This document shows positions 19,001 to 28,341 of a DNA stretch of 30,548 nt, one piece after another (within the stretch, counting starts at the first letter, position 1; every line of letters starts with the position of its first letter). The stretch comes from Brachionus koreanus. Its lineage: Eukaryota > Rotifera > Eurotatoria > Ploima > Brachionidae. The stretch lies in contig PJRA01000272.1 in the NCBI GenBank assembly GCA_016987375.1, positions 78,154-108,701 of the forward strand, given 5' to 3'. The position numbers were made by a program, and so were the translations under genes. A model generated the notes under the pieces. The model was not told where the DNA came from and made no database searches. It saw nothing but the letters and a program-made list of their open reading frames with translations.

Positions 19001-22000
19001 TACTAAGTTTTTTTTCAGAATACTTTTAGATTTACTAGTGTTAGATCAATTTACAAAAAGTTTCTATGATTTAACTTAATTTTAAAATTAAAGAAAAACA
19101 TTTTTGACCTTATGTTAGATTAAGTAGATGTTTACCCAATTTTTTCAGGTTAACAACCCAAACTAGGAAGTTCAAAATCGATGACTTGAAAAAATTGGGT
19201 AAAAGACTTCCGAGTCTGATACCCAAAAAAAAAATGAGTGGGCTTAGGATAAGGTCCGGGTATCAAACTTAATCCTTATCCAAATTTGATACCCGACAAA
19301 AATCAATGTTTATGTCGGAATCATATGAGGCTTCGATTTTTAATTTAAAATTTTCTAACACTTAGCACAGAAACAAAAAGCAAGTAATAATAAATAATAA
19401 TCTAATAAAAACAAAATTTATTAGTTATTTGATTTTTATCAAATTTCACTATTTGTTCAGCAAAGTAGTTAATAAATTTACACAATTTTTATTTGTTCTC
19501 TATTTGTTTTAATCAGTGACTTAAAATCAAAATTTATTCTTTTAATTTAAAAAAAAAAATTTTAAAATAATTTTTATTCTTCATTCATAAGTGCTTTTAT
19601 TAAAATAAATTTTTGAAAATTAAAACTTAAATATTAAAATGATTTTTTTCAAGTTTTGAGACTGGAAGAAAAAGAAAACGAAATTAGACGCGAATACAAC
19701 AAACTTCATGAACGATATACCGAACTTTTCAAAACTCATTGTGACTATTTGGAACGGCACAAGATACTTTTTGGTCAAGAGTCCAACTCAAACAGTCAAA
19801 CTAATCAAAAAATCAACAAATCAAAACTAAATGCTTCTGTCAACTCAGACTTATCGGATAACAGTTCTGGCTATCACATAACCAAGAACAAATTGCTTGA
19901 GTTACTCAAATCAGCTGACAAAAATATTAACAAAGCTGATTTAATAAATTGTTTAAAAAATCTAAATCAAACCGATATTAGCACAACTGTACAATTATTT
20001 TTAAATCAAGAAATATCGAATTCAAGCCAATCGATTGAGTCGTCAACTGTTCAAGATAGATCAATTCAATCCTCGTCCACTAGTCTCAATCAACCCATAC
20101 AAGAACAAATATCTGGTAAGTTTTCTTGAGTTCAAGAGTATTTTTTAGAGATCTAAACAATTTTGTAGATAAATATATCTTAAATGCTAGTAATACTAGT
20201 GCTAGTGCTCTAACCACTTATATGGAATGTTTAGGTAAAATGACCAAGTATTCAAAAATATAAAAAATAATATAAAAAAAAACAATTAATTAATTAATAT
20301 TCACTTATTTTTTGGGATATAATTTGCTTTCAATGCTTAAATATAATCCTAAGCTTTTAAATTCACTTTCCCGTTTGTTGTTTTTACCTCAACGATTATA
20401 TTTAGGCACTTTTTACTCATTGCTTAACTTATAACATGAAAAAATTGTTTTAATTTTTATCAATTTAATTTTTTTCTAAAGAGAATATGCTCGATCCGGA
20501 TGAAATTGGATCGTCCAAACTTAATCTGCAGTCTTCGGACAACTTTGATGAGCATTTGCAGGGAGGTGAATTTGATGACACATGCTCCATTATGTCACAA
20601 TCAAATGCCAAAACTTCTGAATTCGAAGCCGAAGAAGATCAAATAAGCAAGAATGATCTTTCGCTATTCAACGAACTCTCACGAGAAAACCAGGATATAA
20701 CCGAGTTGGACGATGGAGCCGACCTCACTGGTATAGATGAATTAATTTTTATTTTTTTAAATAACTTCATTTTCTAATTTATTTTTTATTAAAAATATAA
20801 AGTTAAAAAAAGTCTTTTTGGTAAGTCTTGATATCGTAGTTAATTGTACATTTTTAGTTGTAGATGTTTTCTTTTTTGTTTTAAGTGAACAAATATTTTT
20901 CTAATCAAGCAAAAAATTAGCTACAGAAAATTAAAATAAAAATTAAATTTTTAAAAAAAACAAGCCTTAATAATTTATGGTCAATTAAATAAGATAATTT
21001 CTAGGTAAAAGCCACTGTTTAATTTAGATTTTTAATCTTAATTTATTACTTAATTAAAAATTTTCCAAAATTAATTAATTTTGAAAAAGTGATCAGCCTT
21101 TTTATGAGTACATTTATGAAAATAAACTTGCTATCAATAGGATTTTTATGATTTTTTTTTCGTTTTATTAAATTAACTATTTCAACCACTTGTTTAGGCA
21201 GCTTGGTCAGATTTTTTTAAATCAAAAACTCCTAAATTAGAGTTTTAAATTTAATTTTTCTCTCTCAAGAATTTAAAAAGATAAAGAATTAATTTTGTTA
21301 ATTAGCTATTTTTCTTTCAAATACCTTTTATTTAAAAAACCATATATGTATTTGATAGTAATATTGTAATTGAGTTTTTTCTTTATTTAAATTCTGTCAC
21401 AAAATCATGCTGTTACTTTGAAATTTCATTGAAAAATTCAAATCAGCTTGAATACTAACAATTTTGCTTGCTTGGAATTTTGGCAAAAAGTTTTAACTTT
21501 TAATTATTTTAGTATTCAATGCTAGAATGCCCAAGGATTAAAAAAATCTAATAAATATTGAATTTGAACAAAAATTTTTTTTTATGGTTAAGATTTAGAA
21601 AAAAAGCCGAAAGGATATGAAAACTCCTTAATTTAAAAATAGTTTAGGTATTTTTTGAGTAAAAATCAGTTGATGGAAAAGTTGAGTTTAAGAAAAATAG
21701 TGTATAATGAAGTTTTATTTTTTATCAGTGTTAAAATAATTAGGATTGTTTAATCTCAACGAATTTATTTAACAAAAAAAAAAAAAACAATTACTCAAAA
21801 ACATGGCTTTTGTGTTTAATTAAGCTAGAAAGATAACAATACAATTGACAAAAAAAATTCAATTTTTATTTTTATTTTTTTTTATTTTTTAAATTTTTGT
21901 TCAAAAATAAAATTGCAATTTTAAAATTCCTTTAATTATTATACGATCAACAAATTTTTTAGGGAAATATTTGTATCAATTTTTTTTTTATTTTTAAATT

Positions 22001-25000
22001 TAAAATACAATTTTTTCATTTAATTTAAAATTTTTTTTCAGGCATGACCCGTGAGGTTGCCAACTTAATACGAGAAAACAGTGAATTACTTCAAACAAAG
22101 TATGTTGCTTTTTACTTATTTAATTATCAAATTTACAAATTCTGCTTAAGACATGCATTGAATGTACTAAAAGACGATCTGATAGTTCGACTAGACCAAT
22201 TCAGCAGTGAGATGCTAATTTTACGCGAAGAGATTAAGTCTTTGCAGACAGTTAAGGCAGCCCTGCAGCTCAGAATCAACGAATTGGAGGAAGAACAGCG
22301 CAAAAACAAAGAAGAACTAGCTGCAAAGAACAAAAAGCTTGAAGAAGAAGACGTAAGTTAAATTGGAATTTTATTAGCTTGACTATTAGATTAACGCTGA
22401 CTAACCAAAGGAGAGCATACCCATGTCTCAGCGCAAGAGGTTTACTCGTGCCGAAATGGCCCGGGTTCTTATGGAAAGGAACCAGTTTAAGGAAAAATTG
22501 ATGGAGTTGCAGGAGGCGGTTCGCTGGCGGGAGACCATGCGCGCCATTAAACAGGATCAAACCGAACAAGACCATTCTAATAACAATTCTGGTCAAGAGG
22601 CTCATAAGAAAAAAAGCGCTTTGTCACGATTGTAAGTGTCTAAAAAAGTCATCTTAACATACACTGCTTATTAACCACACGCACACTTAGTTATCTTAGT
22701 TAGAAAAAAAGAATATTTTTAAAAATTATATTTAGTTTAAGAGTAAAAAAAGTATGGCTAAGAGTAAAAGTGTGGTGAATGAGACTGAAGAAACTAAGCC
22801 ATCAGATACTGGACTTACTACATTTTTCTCTTCATTTATGCCTAAAGAAATATTGGGTGTACCTGTACAAGAGATTAAGAAAGACATTACTGAAGGACGG
22901 TCTCAAATAAGCAGTTTGTAATGATGATTTTTACAAAAATAAAACAAAAAAGATAATTTTTTTGCTCAGTTTATCATTTTTTTAAAGCTTTTCTGATTTA
23001 TTTGGGAATTCTCAACCTAGTAACAACACATCGTCCAATTCACCAAGTCCAGCGCAGCCATCTAGTTCTCCAAAAGGCACCAAAACATTGAAGACTAAGC
23101 AAAATGAGCAAGTGGTTCCGTTTAATGATGACTCAATTGGTTCACAAGATACACAACAAAGCGAAAAAATACTTAAAGCATATGAAGTATTGTCGCCTCA
23201 AGAGACTAAAAAGAAAAAAGAGCTTGAGTCACGAGAAGATGGTCGGATGCAGGCATATGGATGGAGTTTGCCTACTAGCAAAAATTCAAGTCAGCCGTCC
23301 AATTTGACCAATGTGCCTGTGCCTGTTTACTGTCGACCGTTGTTTAAAGAGGAAACAAACTTAAGACTAAGCTGCGCGGCCAATGTCAATTACACATTTG
23401 ATCCGTCTTGTCTTCCAGATTCATTAAATTTTGACGATTTAATCAAAAATAGTCAATTTAATAGTTTTAAAAGTGATTCTATGTTCAAATCTTCAACCAT
23501 ATGGATATGTAATTTAAATGATAATGATACTCATATATCAATTTTTGATGCCAATAAACCTGGCGATTTGGTACAACAGTTTACACTAAAATCATTGAAA
23601 ATTCACAGTTTGCTGCCCGTTACTGGTGTGACAAAAGAAGACATGGATGAAACTGAGATCAAGCCTGATCTAACAAATACTGATAGTCAACAGGCAACTA
23701 TTCAGATAAACAAAAACGAGCTTAGTGATAATTTAGATAACATTACTTATATTGAAGTTGAGAACGATTTGAATTATTCAACAGCTTCAATTCAATCAAT
23801 TGAACAGGGTAATTAGATTTTTTCATTCTCCTATACGGTTTTTAGTTACATACTGTTAATAACAACCGTTTTTCTATTTTATTACAATACTGATTTTTAA
23901 AACTGATTTTTATTAAAATTTCAGTAAATTTACTCAATGCTTTGAGAGCTATTTTTTCTTGAAAAATTGCCTAGTTAATTCAAAAAATTTTACATGCAAA
24001 ATTAAACTGCCTTTTTCCAAAATTTGGTAAAAATAATTAAAATTAAGCTATTGTCATAAAAATACTAAATTAATTCAAATTTTATCCTTAAAGTACCGTA
24101 TTTTATCAAATATAAGTATCCGCAAATAGAGAATACTTGTTGGTATTTGAATCAAAAATTTTCCTTTTATGAGTTGCCTTTCTCAAAAAAAAATTATTTA
24201 TCTAAAAGAAAATTCATCAGTCTTTTGTTATGTAAAACATTTATTTTCTTGTTTTCAATAGAAGAAAAAAAAATAGATTAATTTCTTTTATTTGAGTCAT
24301 TTTTTTAGACTAAAAATATTTTTTTTATTTGTTGAAATAGCTCAACATTTAAAATCGAAATTGCAATAAAAAATATCTATTAAAATTTATTAAAAAATCT
24401 TCTCAAAAGTCAAACAAAAATTTTATCTTTTATATTGTTAAATTTTAATTTAGATATTTGGTAAATTTACTGACATACATATAAATTCGCTAAAATTGAA
24501 TTCAGTTTTAAAAATCAGAACTGTATATGGGTAAAGATTAAGTTATTTTCTTGTTGCATTAATCTCAGTACTTAAGGAGTATAAGAACATGTTGTAAAAA
24601 TTTGATTATAAAATATCAAAAAATTGTAAATGGATGATTAGATTTTTTCTAAATAATATTAACTTTTTGTAACAATATGTAAAAATTCTCTATTTTGTCA
24701 GGCATCTGGCCGAAGAAATCTTTTTTAGATAAATATGACTCAAATAGAAAAATATTCTCAAAGTTACAATAATAAACTTTAAAAATTATTTGTTTTTATA
24801 AAATTTTAAACATTAATTTGCTTTCTTAGTGGCACTTTTGCGTAAATAATTTACTATTTTAATCCTCATTCTCTAAGATATTAAGAAAAAAAATTCATTT
24901 ATTATTAAAGAATGAGAATTAGTATTTTTTTGCAAAGAGTTAGAAAATGAATTTGCTTTATTTATCTTCTCTTTTTGATTATAAATTTATACATTAGCTG

Positions 25001-27567
25001 TGAAATTTAGTCAAAAATTTAGTAAAAATCAATTAAGTTTTAATTATATCCGCCCTTGTCTTTTTACTTGTCTAATTTGACGCCCTTATATCCAATTCAA
25101 TAACGAGAAATTTTCAAAATTTTAAAGATTTAAAAAAAAAAAATTTTATCAAATTTTATTAAGAAAAATTTAGAAAAAAATTTTCTAAATTTAATTAATT
25201 CACTTTTTTAATAAGAAGGAAAATTTGAAATAAAAAAATTTTAAAGCTTGATATTTAAATTATTTGTTTTTTTTTGTAACAAACTTAGTCTATGCCCAAT
25301 TAAATTAAAAAAATATAATTAATTTTTGTTAAAGCCGATGCTTATTTATTGAATTCATATCAGATACGCTTATATAAATTTTACAAAACTCTTTTACTAA
25401 TTCGGAAAAAGATTGTGCTTAACTTTTTGTTTATATACTTAATATTTGAACTATTTAAAATGCCAATGTATTTTTTGATATCGTTCTTGGTCAAAAATAA
25501 CATTAGTCAAGTACGTGATGAAAGCATAAAAGACTTTGACGACTTTAGTGTCAAGCAAAAACATACGGAGCTCAGTGTAAATAGAATATATGAGGCTAAT
25601 AACTTAGTTAAACCATTTAATTGTACACAATCGTCAAATTTTATATCCTGTAAATCTATTGTAAATAAGCTTTCTATAAACAATCGCTTAAAAAATGGTA
25701 ACAATTTCATCCATTTAGAAAAAAAGCTAACATTATCGGTTCGACTAACTAAATTATTATTTTGTCTAATTTTCTAATAAAATAAAAAATTTAAGCTTTA
25801 AATTAAAAACATTTTTTTCTTCTTTTAGATGTTCAATCACCCAGCAGCCAACAAGTTGTTTTATCTAGCGTTTATCCTACAATTTGGCTTGGATCACAGG
25901 AAGGACTGTAAATTAAATTGTTTTTTCTCTTTTCTTTTTCTAATTGTTATTTTAAGCTTACTGGTTCACTCGACCATATCTTCTGTAAATCAAACAATTG
26001 ATAAGGTAAAGCTAAATGACTCGATCCTGTGTATGAGTCAACAGAATGGAAAGGTTCTTGTTGGAATGGCTGACGGTACGATCGCTATTTTTCAACGTAG
26101 TCAAAAAACCCACGAATGGGATTTAAAAAATTTTTATACAATTAATTTTGACAATGCTCATCATTCAATAAGATGTATTCAGTCAGTTCATCCAAATGTT
26201 TGGTCAGGATGTCGAAACAAAATTTACATATTTGATCCTCAGAATTTAACAATATCGGTAAATATCAATCATTTTTCCTTTGAAAAAAAATCATTTTCCA
26301 AATATAATTTTAATTTTATTTTGATTGATTATGAGGAAAAAAAATCTGAAATTAGATAAATTTAGATTTAGGTTCATGCGATAAATTTTTATTTCAAGAC
26401 TAATCAACAGGTTAATGTCCATGCCCAAAAAGGCTGATTAACACTACATTTATTAAATTAATAAAAAATATTATAATAATTTAAAATACTAAAAATCCTT
26501 TTATAAAATTGAATACGATTAAAGGTTTTTTTTAAATCAAATAGCCTTTTAAAAAATTTTAACAACAATGTAAATTAAATAATTCAAATTTTGCCAAAGT
26601 TCATAAAAAATTAAATTTATGTTATTGAAATTTGAAAGCTTGGATTTTATGAAAGATTACGTAAAATTAATTAAGCTTTGATGATTTTACCAAAATTTAC
26701 CTAATATTGACTAAGATTAATAATTTTACAAATATTGTAAAGACACTGTAGATTAAAAATATTTTATAAACCCAATATTGTTTATATAATTTTTTTTGAG
26801 AACAAGCTAAATAAATTTTTTAAAAGTAAAGACTACTAATTTAAAAAAAAAAAAAAAAAAATTTAATCAAAAATTTTATATAATATGCTTTTTTATATAC
26901 TTTTTATTCATTTAGTTAATAATTTAAAAATTTTGAATTTTTTAATTATTTTAATTCTGTTTAGAGTGTGATTGAGGTTCATCCTCGAAAAGAAAATCAA
27001 GTTCGCCATTTGTCTAGTGTTGGAGAAGGAGTTTGGGTTTCGATACGTTTGGATACTACTTTACGACTTTACCATAGCAAGACATATCAGCATTTACAGA
27101 ATCTCGATATAGAACCATTCATAACTAAAATGCTTGGTATTAGTAATCTTGGTTTATCTATTGTTCGAGTAACCTCGATGACTGTTGCCAATAAGCGATT
27201 ATGGATAGGAACTGGAAACGGAGTGGTACTTTCGATTCCGTTCAATCAATCTAACCAAACACCATTATGTAATTTAAATGATTCCCAATTCAGCTTTCAT
27301 GGACACAGAGATGCGGTAAAATTTTTTTTGAGTGTCCCATGCGAAGCTATTCAAAAAAGTTCGACAGATAAAACTGGTAAAAAATTCGAGAAAACTGAAA
27401 CTATGCTTTTGCTGTCCGGTGGTCATGGTTATATTGATTTTAGAATTGGTGACACAACAAGTACAAAAAGCGAAGTCAGAAAGACGGATGAGCCTAATTT
27501 TAATTTTGGTCCTATAAGTAAAAATGATAGATCGCATCTTATTGTATGGCAAATAAACGAGCATTGA
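16034..27567 (+). CDS. MAPK8IP3/SPAG9-like: JIP3/JIP4 (Sunday driver/UNC-16) family motor scaffold
   Basis: Exons: 16034-16429, 16483-16603, 19654-20115, 20169-20234, 20482-20730, 22042-22099, 22151-22352, 22411-22631, 22744-22917, 22988-23808, 25335-25697, 25829-25907, 25957-26257, 26965-27567. They join in frame to 1371 residues, close to the vertebrate length of about 1300. RH1 and the first coiled coil are at about 50-220 ([26 protein letters not shown]). The second leucine-zipper coiled coil is at about 430-518. RH2 is at about 519-575 ([26 protein letters not shown]). The C-terminal beta-propeller spans about 700-1371 ([57 protein letters not shown]). The family links kinesin-1 and dynein/dynactin to lysosomes and other organelles and binds ARF6 and RAB GTPases. 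Exons 1-8, 10 and 12-14 are firm. Exon 9's acceptor, exon 11 and the optional use of exon 4 are less certain. Confidence 0.92.
17408..17895. mobile_element. 488-bp non-coding element with 25/28 inverted ends and 9-bp target duplication
   Basis: The left end GGCAACATGAAGTATAGTAC and the reverse complement of the right end GGCAACATGAAGTTTAGTAT match at about 25 of 28 positions. Perfect 9-bp direct repeats GTTTATTTT flank it (17399-17407 and 17896-17904). A 9-bp duplication suggests a Mutator-like (MULE) non-autonomous element, but the class is inference. The interior repeatedly contains TGTACA-type palindromes (around 17648, 17657, 17796, 17806, 17818). It has no coding capacity. Confidence 0.8.
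19133..19201. repeat. Long-stem inverted repeat in JIP intron 2
   Basis: TACCCAATTTTTTCAGGT pairs with ACTTGAAAAAATTGGGTA, an 18-bp stem with one mismatch and a loop of about 33 nt. It may be a tiny foldback element or the remains of one. Confidence 0.65.
19247..19295. repeat. Interleaved inverted repeats in JIP intron 2
   Basis: GGATAAGG (19247-19254) pairs with CCTTATCC (19274-19281), and CGGGTATCAAA (19257-19267) pairs with TTTGATACCCG (19285-19295). Both stems are perfect and interleaved. A further GATACCC-A-run copy lies at about 19218-19230. Confidence 0.7.
20169..20234 (+). other. 66-nt symmetric exon 4 of the JIP gene (possible cassette)
   Basis: Flanked by TTTTGTAG and GTAAAA, phase 1 on both sides, encoding 22 Ser/Thr/Ala-rich residues between the two coiled-coil regions. 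Skipping it keeps the frame (G+AG gives Glu). Confidence 0.6.
20731..22041 (+). other. JIP intron 5 (1.3 kb)
   Basis: GTATAG donor and T-rich CAG acceptor, phase 1. No exon with recognisable similarity and no mobile element were identified within it. Vertebrate JIP3 has a short extra segment at this point of the protein that is absent here. Confidence 0.6.
22744..22917 (+). other. Exon 9 of the JIP gene, lineage-specific insert
   Basis: The frame is open from an AG at 22743 to a GTAATG donor at 22918, phase 2 on both sides (174 nt). It encodes a Lys/Ser/Thr-rich start, then a hydrophobic-charged segment ([16 protein letters not shown]). Without it, exon 8 joins exon 10 to give a family-like FFSDLF. 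AGs at 22752 and 22764 also fit the frame. An in-frame ATG lies at 22754. Confidence 0.5.
23809..25334 (+). other. JIP intron 10 (1.5 kb)
   Basis: Donor GTAATT and candidate acceptor TTAAAG, phase 1. It contains the second MITE copy (24096-24342). No other gene or RNA was recognised. Confidence 0.5.
24096..24342 (-). mobile_element. MITE copy 2 (inverted relative to 8266-8542)
   Basis: The left edge CCGTATTTTATCAAATATAAG follows TA (24094-24095). The reverse complement of the interior closely follows 8318-8542, including TTCTATTGAAAACAAGAAAA and AATAAATGTTTTA. The far end has TTTATTTGTTGAAATAG, a decayed inverted terminus, after a loss of about 35 nt relative to copy 1. It lies in intron 10 of the JIP gene. 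Confidence 0.78.
25335..25697 (+). other. Putative exon 11 of the JIP gene
   Basis: An open frame of 363 nt, phase 1 on both sides, between an AAAG acceptor and a GTAACA donor. Its C-terminal two thirds look coding ([18 protein letters not shown]). The start contains an oddly hydrophobic stretch that may really be intron; an internal GT at 25429 and AG at 25506 would remove 78 nt in frame. Exon 10 can also join exon 12 directly in frame. Confidence 0.45.
26258..26964 (+). other. JIP intron 13 (707 nt)
   Basis: GTAAAT donor, TTTAG acceptor, phase 0. It includes a pure A run near 26848-26862. Nothing else was recognised. Confidence 0.6.
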
Positions 27568-27773
27568 GCTATACAATTGTACAAATGAGTTATTTATTTT
27601 TTTGTTGTTGTTATTGTTCGCTTGAGATAAATTTAAAAGCCATTTTTTTCTAGTATTTCTTTTTCTTAGCCAAAATCTCGAAGACTTGAAAATTTTTTAT
27701 GTTTTGAAAAGGCTTTTTTTTATAATTTATGAAAAAATTATTATTTAAGTCGTTCTTACCTTTTTTGTATTTA

Positions 27774-27779
27774 AATAAA
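27774..27779 (+). terminator. poly(A) signal candidate of the JIP gene
   Basis: AATAAA about 207 nt after the stop codon; other near-matches lie closer, so the choice is uncertain. Confidence 0.3.
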
Positions 27780-28340
27780 AACTCAAAAAAAGATGAAAAT
27801 AAATTGAAATATTGTTCAAGTCTAATTATTGATCCCAAATCGTCCTTTGATAACTTCATCACATTAAGTAGGAGACAAAAATAAGTCGTTTTACACTAAA
27901 ATCATGCCATAATGATTTTTCCCCATCTTCTAGAGATAATTTTTTATTGAAAAAAAAATAAAATTTGAATAAAAAATAATTTGAAGCAAAAAAACAAAAT
28001 ACTAATGTTCATTGGCATGATATCTTGATTGTGTCTGGCACGATGGTCAGAATATTAGTTAAAGCATAAAAGACTTCAGTATGATTTTAATTCTGAGTGA
28101 GTTTTAGTGTGATTTGGCTCTTTGATTTTCCAAAAAAATCAGATCATAAATTTGATTAAAATTAAATATTTTTTAGAATTTTTGAATTCAAAATTAACAT
28201 TTTCATTACTGAGGAAAACCAGAAACTCATTCGTAAAGCAAAATTTTTTTTTCATTAGATGAAATATTGCATTAGAAGCATTAAATTTGCGAACAATATA
28301 AGACAAAAAAATAGAAAAATTTTGAGTTAAAACCTAAATG
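27780..28340. other. Gene-free region downstream of the JIP gene
   Basis: A/T-rich, with a slightly GC-richer patch at 28005-28130. No frame or RNA gene was recognised. Confidence 0.4.
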
Positions 28341-28341
28341 A

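Larger units (their letters stand above)
16604..19653 (+). other. JIP intron 2 (3.05 kb)
   Basis: Bounded by a GTAAGT donor and a T-rich AAG acceptor in phase 1. It is far longer than the roughly 50-nt introns elsewhere, partly because it holds a 488-bp element (17408-17895) and inverted repeats (19133-19295). No coding exon with JIP similarity was found inside. Confidence 0.7.

Noticed and set aside
22276..22605. 109-codon minus-strand frame over JIP exons 7-8
   Set aside because: Antisense of the highly conserved RH2 region; crosses the exon 7-8 intron without any family match.
27274..27576. Minus-strand frame over the JIP last exon
   Set aside because: Antisense shadow of the conserved propeller end.
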